Shown: positions 50,090-59,230, numbered from the stretch's first letter. The stretch: DNA of 64,000 nucleotides from Xanthomarina arctica (GCF_014638915.1 NZ_BMFQ01000003.1:62001-126000); one strand, 5' to 3'. Notes: a model not told the origin generated them from the letters alone. Made by a program: numbers and translations.

Positions 50090-50932
50090 ATGAATAAGAT
50101 TAACACTCTTGTTGATGAATACAAGTATCAAGTCAATAATGTTCAACAAGAGAGCCTAAAGGATATCTCCAACTTAGAGCATTTAATTAACCTTAGTAGC
50201 CAATACCTTCACTTAATCAGACTTTCTGTTAGAGACAAAGGATTCCCCACTGATGCTCATGAAATTCACTTTTTCAAAGAATTAAAGCCTTTTATAAATG
50301 GTCATTTAAAATACTATTCGAATGTTCATTACTATTTAATGAACCGACCCAGATTAAGTCTTTCCAAACAACGCAAATACATTCACCTCCTTTTAGAAAA
50401 ATTCGAAGCAATTAAAGCAAGAGAACTCGATTTCGTAAATTACTATAGGCATAAAGGTACTAAGTTCGATCACATTTATTTTATTCGTGGCCAAAATACC
50501 ATTGCAACAACAAATAACTTAAATCATTTTATCGACATCGAATTCTCAACAAGTCATGACGATTATGTAGCTAAAATTATAGCTTACGATTTATTAATAA
50601 TTTACTACCAACAAGAACTTAGATCTTTAAAAAATCAGAAATTCACACCCATTATTGAAGCACCTCCTCCTCTACAAAAATATTTATGGACAGCATCAAA
50701 AACAGATCTTGTTGAAATTATGTATGCCATCCATGCCCTGGGTGCTGTTCAAAATGGCAACATTGATATAAAAAGTTTAGCAACAATATGCGAAACTCTT
50801 TTCGATATCGACCTTGGTAATTTCTATAAAACCTATGGAGAAATTAAAGCTCGAGAAAAAGATCGTACCAAGTTTTTAGATAATTTAAAGAATTCGTTAA
50901 TCCGAAAAATGGATAAGGACGATAGCAACTAA
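50090..50932 (+). CDS. RteC-domain protein
   Basis: 280 residues. RteC family pattern: NLSSQYLHLIRLSVRDKGFP, EIHFFKELKPFINGHLKYY near 60-80, and the conserved C-terminal half with WTASKTDLVEIMYAIHALGAV and FDIDLGNFYKTYGEIKAR (about 230-255). In Bacteroides conjugative transposon CTnDOT, RteC activates excision genes. Here it lies just after the tRNA att site and upstream of the HTH gene, matching a regulator of island excision. Full length. Confidence 0.9.
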   Translation: MNKINTLVDEYKYQVNNVQQESLKDISNLEHLINLSSQYLHLIRLSVRDKGFPTDAHEIHFFKELKPFINGHLKYYSNVHYYLMNRPRLSLSKQRKYIHLLLEKFEAIKARELDFVNYYRHKGTKFDHIYFIRGQNTIATTNNLNHFIDIEFSTSHDDYVAKIIAYDLLIIYYQQELRSLKNQKFTPIIEAPPPLQKYLWTASKTDLVEIMYAIHALGAVQNGNIDIKSLATICETLFDIDLGNFYKTYGEIKAREKDRTKFLDNLKNSLIRKMDKDDSN

Positions 50933-50988
50933 ATTCTCATTCTTCACATTTAATTAGAAGCACTCCCCTACTCATAATGTTAAATTCT

Positions 50989-51106
50989 TTCGGTACCTGT
51001 TCGGTAGTACCGAAGAAATCTCAACAAACAATATCAAATTTGCTTAGTGATGGCCAGATTAGTAGCAGAATTGCCATCATCTAAGGCGCAAGCTCATGGT
51101 GATGGC
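50989..51106 (+). promoter_or_regulatory. Clustered direct and inverted repeats upstream of the HTH gene
   Basis: Two sets. TTCGGTA at 50989-50995 and 51000-51006 with inverted TACCGAA at 51008-51014. Then TGATGGC at 51048-51054, inverted GCCATCA at 51073-51079 and TGATGGC again at 51100-51106. They lie between rteC and the excisionase-type gene, 59 bp before its start, as expected for operators or a structured leader controlling excision. Confidence 0.6.
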
Positions 51107-51164
51107 ATTCTTATACCTCTTCTAATCAAAAGTCAAATGAATTATTAATTAAAACTATAAGTTT

Positions 51165-51431
51165 ATGCCAACAGCAATCCTTACCACCGACGATCTGTAC
51201 CAATTCAAAACCGAATTGTTTGACGAAATCAAATCCATTCTTTCTAAAGCTCAACCATCTAAGAAATATTTAAGGTCTACTGAAGTTATGGAACTCTTAA
51301 AACTAAGCCCTGGAACTCTTCAAAACTTACGAGTTAATGGCACACTCCCCTACACCAAACTTGGAGGAATCATTTACTACGACGAAGATGACATCAATAA
51401 GGTTTTAGAGCAAAATCGTTTTCAAATTTAG
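51165..51431 (+). CDS. Helix-turn-helix excisionase-type DNA-binding protein
   Basis: 88 residues. A helical N-terminus (about 5-30) precedes a MerR-like/excisionase HTH: RSTEVMELLKLSPGTLQNLRVNGTLPYTKLGGIIYYDEDDI (about 40-79). The NGTLPYTKLGG-type wing is typical of HTH_17 domains on Bacteroidota mobile elements. It would help excision or regulate element genes. Preceded by the repeat cluster and followed by a REP palindrome. Confidence 0.87.
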   Translation: MPTAILTTDDLYQFKTELFDEIKSILSKAQPSKKYLRSTEVMELLKLSPGTLQNLRVNGTLPYTKLGGIIYYDEDDINKVLEQNRFQI

Positions 51432-51456
51432 TCCACTTTTGCCACGGGGTCTCTTA

Positions 51457-51488
51457 AATCCTCGCTTCTGTCTACAGAAGCGGGGATT
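51457..51488. repeat. REP-like hairpin after the HTH gene
   Basis: AATCCTCGCTTCTG-TCTA-CAGAAGCGGGGATT, a 14-bp stem with one G-T pair, in the spacer before the next gene. GC-rich relative to surroundings, and followed by CCC. Confidence 0.7.
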
Positions 51489-51531
51489 CCCTAAAAGTAC
51501 AAACGATTCTTAATTTTTAGAACAGAAAAAT

Positions 51532-52212
51532 ATGCCAACAATCAACTACATCCGTCACTTAAACGCTGTCTTTCTGCAGTTCTCTAAAGACGGTAAATTG
51601 AATCCAACGCATATTAGTTTATATATGGCATTTTTCCAATTATGGAACCACAATCGCTTTCCAGTTAAGTTTCATGTAAATCGCGAAGAAGTTATGAATT
51701 TGTCTAAAATTGGGTCAAAATCCACCTATCACAGATGCGTCAAAGAATTAGATAATTATAAATATCTAATTTATAAACCATCTCACAACCCATTTAAAGG
51801 CTCACAAATAAAGATGCTCATTTTTGGTACAACCTCTGGACAAGCTCTGGACTTAGCCATCCCAAATCAAGGACAAGCACTGGTACCTTTATATAAACAT
51901 AATAAACAAATAGAAAACATTAATAAACTTGACCAGCCAAAAAATCAAAAAATAGTTATTGCCTTTTTTAAATCACAAAACTGGCCAGAAAATGAAGCCA
52001 AGAAATTTTTTAATCATTACCAGGGCATCGGATGGAAAGTTGGTGGAAAAACTAAAATTGTGAACTGGCAAGCTACAGCACAAAACTGGATATTAAAGTC
52101 TGAAGAAATTAAAACTAATAATCAGCAGTCCCAAAACAAAGACAACCTTAATTCCCGCGAAAGCGGGAATCTCCATACGGTAAAAAACAAAAATTACAAT
52201 CAACCCCTATAG
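51532..52212 (+). CDS. Mobile-element replication/DNA-binding protein (winged-helix type)
   Basis: 226 residues. The N-terminal half shows a winged-helix layout found in plasmid or transposon replication proteins of Flavobacteria: LNPTHISLYMAFFQLWNHNRFPVKF, then NLSKIGSKSTYHRCVKELDNYKYLIYKPS. The C-terminal half holds FFKSQNWPENEAKKFFNHYQGIGWKVGG, like DnaD/replication-adaptor repeats. The tail NSRESGN is coded by a REP palindrome (52151-52170). It precedes the DnaC-like ATPase, supporting a replication role for the element. Confidence 0.7.
   Translation: MPTINYIRHLNAVFLQFSKDGKLNPTHISLYMAFFQLWNHNRFPVKFHVNREEVMNLSKIGSKSTYHRCVKELDNYKYLIYKPSHNPFKGSQIKMLIFGTTSGQALDLAIPNQGQALVPLYKHNKQIENINKLDQPKNQKIVIAFFKSQNWPENEAKKFFNHYQGIGWKVGGKTKIVNWQATAQNWILKSEEIKTNNQQSQNKDNLNSRESGNLHTVKNKNYNQPL
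52151..52170. repeat. REP palindrome inside the replication gene's 3' end
   Basis: ATTCCCGC-gaaa-GCGGGAAT, 8-bp stem followed by CTC, same type as 5225-5244. It is translated as Asn-Ser-Arg-Glu-Ser-Gly-Asn near the protein's C-terminus. Confidence 0.8.
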
Positions 52213-52230
52213 TTGTCATTCAACTTGTCA

Positions 52231-52249
52231 CCCTGAGCTTGTCGAAGGG
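52231..52249. repeat. REP-like CCCTGAGCTTGTCGAAGGG element
   Basis: Lies between the replication-type gene and the ATPase gene. The CTTGTCGAAGGG type is a known-looking dispersed repeat of this group; compare the CTTCGACGAAGCTCAG stretch at 28404-28455. Confidence 0.65.
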
Positions 52250-52277
52250 CTGGATAATCTCTTAACATCAAACCATC

Positions 52278-53009
52278 ATGGCGAATCTATCCAAAATAAA
52301 CCCAAAAACTCCCCACATAATCACAGAAGGAGGCATCGATTACCACCTTGGAAAAATAGATAAAAACTGTATTCACTACGACTTCCATAAAATCTTAATC
52401 TACATGGAAGCCAAAGGCAAACTTCTGTTTGGAAAACAATTTAAAATTTATGAAGAAGACCATCCAATCATTTTCAAACTCTGTATTTATGCCATTCTAG
52501 ATCTAGACTATTGTACAAAACTGGATATCGACCCAAACAAAGGTATTTTACTAACCGGTCCCGTTGGCTGTGGTAAAACAAGTTTAATGAAACTCCTGAG
52601 ACATCTAACACCACATCGCAGATCTTATAAAATCATTCCCTGCCGAAATGCCGTATTCAGCTTCAATCATTTAGGTTATAAAACCATCGAAGACTATGGT
52701 AATGAAGAGTTTTATTGTTTCGATGACTTAGGCGTAGAACCTACCGGCAGACACTATGGTCTAGACTGTAATGTTATGGGAGAAATCCTCTTATCCCGTT
52801 ACGACTTATCCCTGCGTATGCAGGGATCTCTTAATTCAAACAGCCAACAGCAATGTCATTCAGAGCCCAAGCGAAGAATTTTAACCCATGCCACCACAAA
52901 CCTCAACGCAATTGAAATAGAAGAACGCTATGGTACCAGAGTACGTTCTCGTATGCGAACTATGTTTAATCTGATGGCATTTGATAAATCGGCTCAAGAC
53001 AAACGGTAA
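52278..53009 (+). CDS. DnaC-like P-loop ATPase of a mobile element, with a repeat-coded insertion
   Basis: 243 residues. Walker A GPVGCGKT (94-101), Walker B CFDDLG (147-152) and the sensor-type LTHATTNLNA (202-211), then YGTRVRSRMRTMFNLMAFD. These mark the DnaC/IstB-like ATPases found next to replication proteins on Bacteroidota elements. Between LLSRYD and LTHATTN, about 24 residues (177-200) are coded by two REP-like sequences (52810-52883), a stretch not expected in the fold. The frame is kept, so it may still fold, but the insertion falls near sensor residues and activity is doubtful. Confidence 0.78.
   Translation: MANLSKINPKTPHIITEGGIDYHLGKIDKNCIHYDFHKILIYMEAKGKLLFGKQFKIYEEDHPIIFKLCIYAILDLDYCTKLDIDPNKGILLTGPVGCGKTSLMKLLRHLTPHRRSYKIIPCRNAVFSFNHLGYKTIEDYGNEEFYCFDDLGVEPTGRHYGLDCNVMGEILLSRYDLSLRMQGSLNSNSQQQCHSEPKRRILTHATTNLNAIEIEERYGTRVRSRMRTMFNLMAFDKSAQDKR
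52810..52883. repeat. REP-like insertion within the ATPase gene
   Basis: CCCTGC-GTAT-GCAGGG followed by ATCTC (52810-52830), then CATTCAGAGCCCAAGCGAAG (from 52857). Both types are dispersed-repeat-like and together add about 72 bp in frame to the ATPase gene. Confidence 0.7.
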
Positions 53010-53163
53010 AACCCTACATCTTAATAATTGAAGATTCACAAATACAATATTTTGGAAATACTAACTGACTCTTTGTTAGCTAACGCACATTAATAGCTAT
53101 CAATTTCAAACAAAAACGATTATATTAGTACACAAATAACACATTTTGTGAAATAAAAAATAA

Positions 53164-53616
53164 ATGAATAAATTAATCTCACTTCTCTTCTTATTACTAC
53201 TCACACAAGGGTTGTATGCTCAACAATTCCTTTGGTCAACTATTGAAAATGACGACTTTGAATATGTTTCTATCGAAAATGTAACAAGTCGTGTGTTGGA
53301 CATTTATGACGTATATGAATATTACTCGGACGGCACAGGCTATAGTAAAAGCGATTTTCTAAATATAATGGAAAAGTATAGTGGAAACTCTAAAAATTGG
53401 GAAGAATTAAAAAAGACTATAACCGAGATTGATAATTTAACTGTATTTGCAATTAAAGATAATCTTGGAAATGGTTCGGTCATTTTGATTGTTATGGTTA
53501 GCCCAAAAGGTGTTGATATTGTAGCATTCACCAATAATTATGAATTGGATATTATTAACACTTCTCCTTATGACAAAGAGAAATTTGAAAAATGGTTTAA
53601 CTCGTTGCTATACTAA
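53164..53616 (+). CDS. Secreted hypothetical protein
   Basis: 150 residues. The signal peptide (about 1-20, LLTQGLYAQ) is clear. The mature part has an acidic, Tyr-rich region (VYEYYSDGTGYSKSDF) and a beta-rich half with GNGSVILIVMVSPKGVDIVAF. No recognised domain. It lies on the island 43 bp before another unknown gene. Its signal and small size would suit an exported effector or a cell-surface factor, but nothing proves this. Confidence 0.6.
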   Translation: MNKLISLLFLLLLTQGLYAQQFLWSTIENDDFEYVSIENVTSRVLDIYDVYEYYSDGTGYSKSDFLNIMEKYSGNSKNWEELKKTITEIDNLTVFAIKDNLGNGSVILIVMVSPKGVDIVAFTNNYELDIINTSPYDKEKFEKWFNSLLY

Positions 53617-53658
53617 CATTTAGTTATTTAATTCTTATTCTTTTAATAAAATATTCCA

Positions 53659-54642
53659 ATGACTAAAAAACAAACCCTCATTAAAGCAATAATGGAAATG
53701 AACATCGATATGATTTCATTACTATTAGAAGACAACAGGTCCTATATGCAAGTCCCTAAAGAGGTATTCGTAAATGAACTTAGTCGCATATTCACCAACC
53801 TAAAAGAAGTCTATAACCAATATAGTTTCTCAAAAGTACTAGATGCCAAATGCTTACAAGAACAATATTATGGAAATCCTGGATTCACCTTTCTTACGGA
53901 TGACAATCACCTTATCACCTTAATGTTCTTCTTAGAAAACAACATCATTATGGACATACAAGTTTGTTTGATTTTTGAAAATACAGAGTTTATTGAAGAC
54001 AGACAAAAAATCGTTTTATCCTTTTATAATGATGAAAAGGTAAGTTACCGACCAAGTTCAAAGCTTCTTACCCTTCAAAGTAATATAGAAATAGTTTTAA
54101 AGGAATTTAATCAATTTAAAAACAATGTAACTAGTATCACCGAGTTTTGCCAATGGCAAAAAGAAGTTGAAAAATTATATGATTCTGTAGAAACTATGGA
54201 CAGAATGAACTACAAATTTTTGAATCCACTTTCAAGTTTACACTTTAACAATTCCTACATTCAAGATTTGATTACGTTGCATCCCTATGCTAAACAAGCA
54301 ATCAAAGATTACAATGAAATAAATATCCAAGATGAACCAGAACTCATAGAATGGCTTTTCAAATACGAAGACAATGAGCTAGATTATGGCGATTACGTTA
54401 GAGTCGATAATTGGCAACATAACAATTTAATTCTTCACGCTCAAGATAACTCAGTAGTTATTGATTGCACTGGATATTCAGAATCAATATTATTTTCAAA
54501 AATCTATCCGGACCACTATTCTGTATTATTTGAAAAATATCAAATTACTGATGAAGAGTTTCAAATAGCTAAAAAAGAACTCGGAATAGAATCATTCGAT
54601 TTGAGAACATTTCTTAAAGTCCGCAATCTTTACGGTTATTAA
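53659..54642 (+). CDS. Hypothetical protein of unknown family (its 3' end is duplicated at 59.3 kb)
   Basis: 327 residues, soluble, acidic, no signal. The N-terminal half resembles a generic immunity or sensor fold (NELSRIFTNLKEVYNQY). The C-terminal half is rich in Asp and Tyr (LDYGDYVRVDNWQHNNLILHAQ, then VIDCTGYSES). I recognise no domain. A degenerate copy of the last about 30 codons lies at 59231-59345 beyond the helicase pair, so this gene was duplicated or the helicase cassette was inserted between copies. Confidence 0.6.
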   Translation: MTKKQTLIKAIMEMNIDMISLLLEDNRSYMQVPKEVFVNELSRIFTNLKEVYNQYSFSKVLDAKCLQEQYYGNPGFTFLTDDNHLITLMFFLENNIIMDIQVCLIFENTEFIEDRQKIVLSFYNDEKVSYRPSSKLLTLQSNIEIVLKEFNQFKNNVTSITEFCQWQKEVEKLYDSVETMDRMNYKFLNPLSSLHFNNSYIQDLITLHPYAKQAIKDYNEINIQDEPELIEWLFKYEDNELDYGDYVRVDNWQHNNLILHAQDNSVVIDCTGYSESILFSKIYPDHYSVLFEKYQITDEEFQIAKKELGIESFDLRTFLKVRNLYGY

Positions 54643-55022
54643 TATTTTGTTATAGAAAAATTGTAATTCAAAAAAGTAAATTGAGTTTACAACACTACCT
54701 CTCAAAAACAACTAAACCCTTCTACTCCATTGCATATAAAGTCTCAGCTCATTTCAATAAATCTTCATTAAATTAAGTTGAACATTATTTTCTAAAAGTT
54801 TTAAGATTTGTAAAAGCATTTCTAAATTCATGATTAATGTAATTTTCTGCCAAAATAATCTTCAGCAGTTTTAGACCGTTGCTTATTAGCTGAACATTTA
54901 AAAAGGACTTTCATACACTTTTTATTTAATGTTTTTTTTAAAGTAAATCAAATTGTAAGAAAATTCAAAATAAGATTTTTAACTTTAACGGTTTATATCA
55001 ATTTAAACACATTTATAGAATA
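54643..55022. other. Spacer before the helicase operon
   Basis: 380 bp, AT-rich, no gene supported on either strand. No perfect TAnnTTTG element found close to the helicase start, so its promoter remains unassigned. Confidence 0.4.
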
Positions 55023-58000
55023 TTGAATACAATTGGCGAATTCCTAATCATACAAAACCTAAAACAATTTAATAAAGAAATCAATTTTTGGCTAGCAGAA
55101 AGTAGTGACGGTTCAAACTTTGAAATACTAACAATAAAAAGTGAAACAGATAAAAAGCAGCAAGTAGAAAGAATTTTAAAAAACGAAATACAATACCTTA
55201 CTAAAAAAGATATTCCTGGTATTCAAAAAATAGTTCAAGTAGACTTCGATGCGACTCAAAACCATCATTATGTAGTGTATGAAGGTTGCTCTAATTTTGA
55301 ATACTCAGAAGACTTAAGTACCAAGAATCTAATTCAAGTATTAAAAGGACTTGATCATCTAAAAAAAAGCAATCGATTTGGTTATTATATAACTCCAGAT
55401 TCTCTTTCACATAATTTTGATGAAGCAAGACTGCGCTTTATCGGGTTGTATGATATTTTTAAATTGTATAATCTACTTGATAATCAATATCTGGCGCCCG
55501 AAGTTATAGATGGGCATAAACCTAACTTTCAATCAGACATATATTCAATATTCAATCTATTTAAATCAATAGTTGAAGACTGTAACAATGAAACTATAGA
55601 ATCTATTTTCACGAAAGCGTTATCTAAGCAAAGAATAGAAAGGTATAGAAATTATGGAGAAGTGATTCGTTTACTAGAGCAAACTTTAAAACCAATTAGA
55701 AATAGTAATGCTATCAAAATAATTGTAAAAGATGAGTATAGAGAACCTTTCAAACCAATTTTAGAAGAAATGAATAGAAGTTGTTTTCTTAAGCTAGATG
55801 AACAACTATCAAAAGATAAACGAGAAATTACAGGCCAATTTGCAACAGAAAATTATGGTGGTCGATTTTTTGTTAATGGCCAAGGATACATTTTTGTATT
55901 AGCAAATAAGATTAGTAGTCCTCATCACACGATCTCTGAAAATGGTTTTTTAAGCCCTTACGGCTTTAGTTTTGATCCCTTACAACACATAAATTGCTTT
56001 AGTTTTTTTAAAAATAATTGGCAAGAAGCTAATCAACTAGCAAAACTCAATAAAACGAAATCAAATAATCTTAAAAAATGGCAAGCACTTCCAAAAATGG
56101 AACGCGAATTTATAGAAGAAAAAGCCTTTAAAGCAAAATACACGAAATGTAATATTAGCAAATCAAATAACACAAATCTAATATTTACTCTAACAAAAGG
56201 GTTTAAAAATTGGGAGCAAATTAAAACGCTTAAGCGTAACGAAGTCAAACTTATTATCGACGATAATGAAGTAGGAAAAATTCATGATTACAATCAAGGT
56301 ACGGATACACTCATTATTAAAGATTCGAACCTAACAATAGATGAAATTCCAAAGACAGGTGAACTTATAGAAGATGTTAGAATAGAAACCAGTCAGTATA
56401 AAAAACAAGTCGAAGCCTGCGAGAAATTTGTAAATAAGGATGTTATAAATCCTAATTTGTGCTCCATTTTGGCTACGCCAGAAAATGTTCCAGAATTCAA
56501 CAACATACCTTTAGAATATCAAGATTTTGAGAACGAAGTGTTTAATCCGTATTTAAAAACAGATGTCACCCAAAGAGAAGCTGTTTTGGAAGCATTGCAT
56601 CGCAAACCTATTTACCTTATCCAAGGGCCTCCAGGCACTGGAAAAACCACAGTAATTGTAGAGCTGATACAACAAATAATCAAAAGAAACTCCAATGCAA
56701 AAATTTTAGTAACCTCACAATCTAATCTTGCTGTAGACAATGTGTTAGAACGTCTTCTTCCTACTGATATTCTTTTTATGAGGCTAGCAGCTAGCGAAGA
56801 TCGTATTTCAGAAAGTATTAAGGAGCATTCATTTTATACAAAACTGAGCAATTGGATTAGTAACACTCAAAAGCAAAGCGATCAATATCTCGATTCGCAA
56901 ATTACTACTTCTAAAACAGACAAGGCACTCTTAAAGTTTTATAAGTCATACTTAAATGTAAAAACAGACAAGAAAAGAGATTTTAACGACTTTCAAAACC
57001 TATTAAAAATTCAAAATCGCTATGTAAAAAGCTTTTTTGAAAACACCAAAAACTTCAAGGAGGCAAATAAAATATTTGATGCACAAATGCATACAAAAAC
57101 TTCGAAGCTGCAATCCATAAAACAAGAATGGTTTGCTTTTCTAAATAATGCACAAACACCTGCAGATAAAAATAAGAAGCAATCCATGATAAATAATGGA
57201 TCTGAAGAAGTCGATTTACAAACAGCACTACTTAAATCTACAAATGTTATAGGTGCTACTTGCATACATATTGCTAGTGGTCAATATAATGATATCAATT
57301 TTAATTTCGATTATGTTATAATGGATGAAAGCAGTAAAGCAACACCTGCAGAAAACCTTGTACCTATTAATATGGGGCAGAATATAGTCCTAATTGGAGA
57401 CCACAATCAATTACCTCCTGTCATTACTAGAGAAAATGCTGTTAAGAAAAAGATTAAAGCCGAGCTGGAAGACGATGGTTTAGACATGGAAAAAGAATAT
57501 GGAGAAAGCTTGTTCGAAAAACTAATTTTAGAATTTGAACAGAACCCTAATCTTCAAAACAATATAAAAATGTTAGACATACAATACCGTATGCCTAGAC
57601 AATTAGGAAACCTCATCTCTAAAAACTTCTATAAAGAGAAGCTCAAAAATCCTAATATAACTATTCTGCCTAACTATGATCAAGATAAAAATCATGGATT
57701 AAAACTAAGTAAACCGTATACCAAATTTATAGATGTGGTCACTAAAACGGAAATAGAAGCGCCTACTTCTGTAATAATGATAAGCACATCTAACGCAGAA
57801 AGTCCTTATGATAATGACAATAAATTTAAACGCTCAAATAACTGCAACAAAGACGCTATCAAACAAATTTTGACAGAAATCAACAGGCAATATCCTAATA
57901 ACATAAATGCCGAAGAACCTAAAACAATTGGTGTAATTGCAGGTTATAGAGGTCAAGTAGAACTACTTGAAAAAAGCATCGATGTTAAGAAGTATAAAAA

Positions 58001-58337
58001 CTTTAATACTATTAATCCAGACGGAAGAAAAGAATCATTAATAGATATAAATACTGTCGATAAGTTCCAAGGAGCAGAAAGAGATATTATAATATACGAC
58101 ATTGTTAAAAGTAGTAAAGGAAAATCTAACATTGGGTTTTTAGACGATTATCGTAGAATAAACGTCGCATTCTCTCGAGCTAAAAAGTTACTCATTATTG
58201 TGGGAGACAGCGAATATATTTTAAAGAGAGCAACATTAAGTCCTAAAAGTAAGTTCGAAGAATTTAAATTAAAAAATATTGTTGCAGACTTACAACAACA
58301 AGGCGTAATTGTTAACCAATTAAAAGATCTTTTATAA
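55023..58337 (+). CDS. Pseudokinase-SF1 helicase fusion
   Basis: 1104 residues, TTG start. Residues about 1-222 look like a Ser/Thr kinase fold with lost catalysis: YLAPEVIDGHKPNFQSDIYSIF and ALSKQRIERYRNYGEVIRLLEQ match the activation-segment and C-lobe pattern, but there is no HRD loop (GYYITPDSL stands there) and no DFG (FIGLYDI). About 500-1090 is a Dna2/Upf1-like SF1 helicase: GPPGTGKTT (about 535-543), MDESSKA (767-773), GDHNQLPPV (about 791-799), VDKFQGAERDIIIYD and RRINVAFSRAKKLL. It overlaps the next gene by one base. It is likely a defence-type helicase whose kinase domain acts as sensor or scaffold, an inference. Confidence 0.85.
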   Translation: MNTIGEFLIIQNLKQFNKEINFWLAESSDGSNFEILTIKSETDKKQQVERILKNEIQYLTKKDIPGIQKIVQVDFDATQNHHYVVYEGCSNFEYSEDLSTKNLIQVLKGLDHLKKSNRFGYYITPDSLSHNFDEARLRFIGLYDIFKLYNLLDNQYLAPEVIDGHKPNFQSDIYSIFNLFKSIVEDCNNETIESIFTKALSKQRIERYRNYGEVIRLLEQTLKPIRNSNAIKIIVKDEYREPFKPILEEMNRSCFLKLDEQLSKDKREITGQFATENYGGRFFVNGQGYIFVLANKISSPHHTISENGFLSPYGFSFDPLQHINCFSFFKNNWQEANQLAKLNKTKSNNLKKWQALPKMEREFIEEKAFKAKYTKCNISKSNNTNLIFTLTKGFKNWEQIKTLKRNEVKLIIDDNEVGKIHDYNQGTDTLIIKDSNLTIDEIPKTGELIEDVRIETSQYKKQVEACEKFVNKDVINPNLCSILATPENVPEFNNIPLEYQDFENEVFNPYLKTDVTQREAVLEALHRKPIYLIQGPPGTGKTTVIVELIQQIIKRNSNAKILVTSQSNLAVDNVLERLLPTDILFMRLAASEDRISESIKEHSFYTKLSNWISNTQKQSDQYLDSQITTSKTDKALLKFYKSYLNVKTDKKRDFNDFQNLLKIQNRYVKSFFENTKNFKEANKIFDAQMHTKTSKLQSIKQEWFAFLNNAQTPADKNKKQSMINNGSEEVDLQTALLKSTNVIGATCIHIASGQYNDINFNFDYVIMDESSKATPAENLVPINMGQNIVLIGDHNQLPPVITRENAVKKKIKAELEDDGLDMEKEYGESLFEKLILEFEQNPNLQNNIKMLDIQYRMPRQLGNLISKNFYKEKLKNPNITILPNYDQDKNHGLKLSKPYTKFIDVVTKTEIEAPTSVIMISTSNAESPYDNDNKFKRSNNCNKDAIKQILTEINRQYPNNINAEEPKTIGVIAGYRGQVELLEKSIDVKKYKNFNTINPDGRKESLIDINTVDKFQGAERDIIIYDIVKSSKGKSNIGFLDDYRRINVAFSRAKKLLIIVGDSEYILKRATLSPKSKFEEFKLKNIVADLQQQGVIVNQLKDLL

Positions 58338-59161
58338 TGAGCAAAACAGCTGAGTTTAATCCCAAGGACCAAAACATATTCAAACAGTTTAAAGACAATC
58401 ATATCGAATATGAATTAACCAATATTTTCGAAATACTACTCCCTTTCTGGGAATGCACTAAAAGCATCGTAGCTGAAACCGAAACGGATATCGATCGTTT
58501 TAGTAAAATCATACTGCAAACCATAGAAGCTGATATAACCTCTCAAAAAGAAATATGTGCTTTTCTTGGTATTAAAGAAGCATCCTTTGTAACGGTGCAA
58601 TTTCATTTTTTAATTAAAAATGAAATGATAATAGAATCTATTAAAGATAATGAAACACACTACCAAATAACCCACAATGGTAAAGCATTTCTTCAAAAAA
58701 AGAAAAAACTAAAATCATTAGAAACCATTCCATTTCGGTTCAAGTATAACGATTTATTACAATCTTTTTTCAATCCGGATATAGCAATCGATCGACAAGG
58801 AAATAAAAAAGAAAACATTAAAAAAGCAACAGAATATAAATTACTAGAAACACGTCTTCTTGATTATAAAATTATAAAGATAAAACACAACAACAAACCT
58901 AATAAAATCAATACTTTAGAATTAGCAACTTTCTTTAATCAGCAGCACCCTACTCTATCTTTTTTCGATGAGGAAACAAATAAAATAGAGACGCATAGAC
59001 GCTCTATCTCATTTCTAGCAATAGAATACTCAGATATTACAGGCAGTAAACGCTATGATATTAGAAGGCATAAAAAAACGGTACATAAATTCGATAAAAA
59101 TGATTTGGAAGAAAATTTGTCCAAATGCGTAACAGATTATTTTGCTAAGTTTCCTTTATAA
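58337..59161 (+). CDS. Winged-helix partner of the pseudokinase-helicase
   Basis: 274 residues, soluble. About residues 62-115 form a winged helix: SQKEICAFLGIKEASFVTVQF, then IKNEMIIESI and YQITHNGKAFLQ. The rest is Lys-rich and unrecognised (NTLELATFFNQQHP and DITGSKRYDIRRHKKTVHKF). The ATG shares its A with the helicase stop (TAATG), so the proteins are made together. A DNA-binding adaptor or sensor for the helicase is plausible. No nuclease motif was seen. Confidence 0.7.
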   Translation: MSKTAEFNPKDQNIFKQFKDNHIEYELTNIFEILLPFWECTKSIVAETETDIDRFSKIILQTIEADITSQKEICAFLGIKEASFVTVQFHFLIKNEMIIESIKDNETHYQITHNGKAFLQKKKKLKSLETIPFRFKYNDLLQSFFNPDIAIDRQGNKKENIKKATEYKLLETRLLDYKIIKIKHNNKPNKINTLELATFFNQQHPTLSFFDEETNKIETHRRSISFLAIEYSDITGSKRYDIRRHKKTVHKFDKNDLEENLSKCVTDYFAKFPL

Positions 59162-59230
59162 TATGGAAATAACGCAACAAGTTAGTAGAGCCTCTTTTTT
59201 ATTTATCGTCTAACAACTCTTACATACTAG

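Noticed and set aside
49666-53163. Hidden integrase for the island
   Set aside because: No open frame with tyrosine or serine recombinase motifs exists here; it is probably beyond the window or lost.
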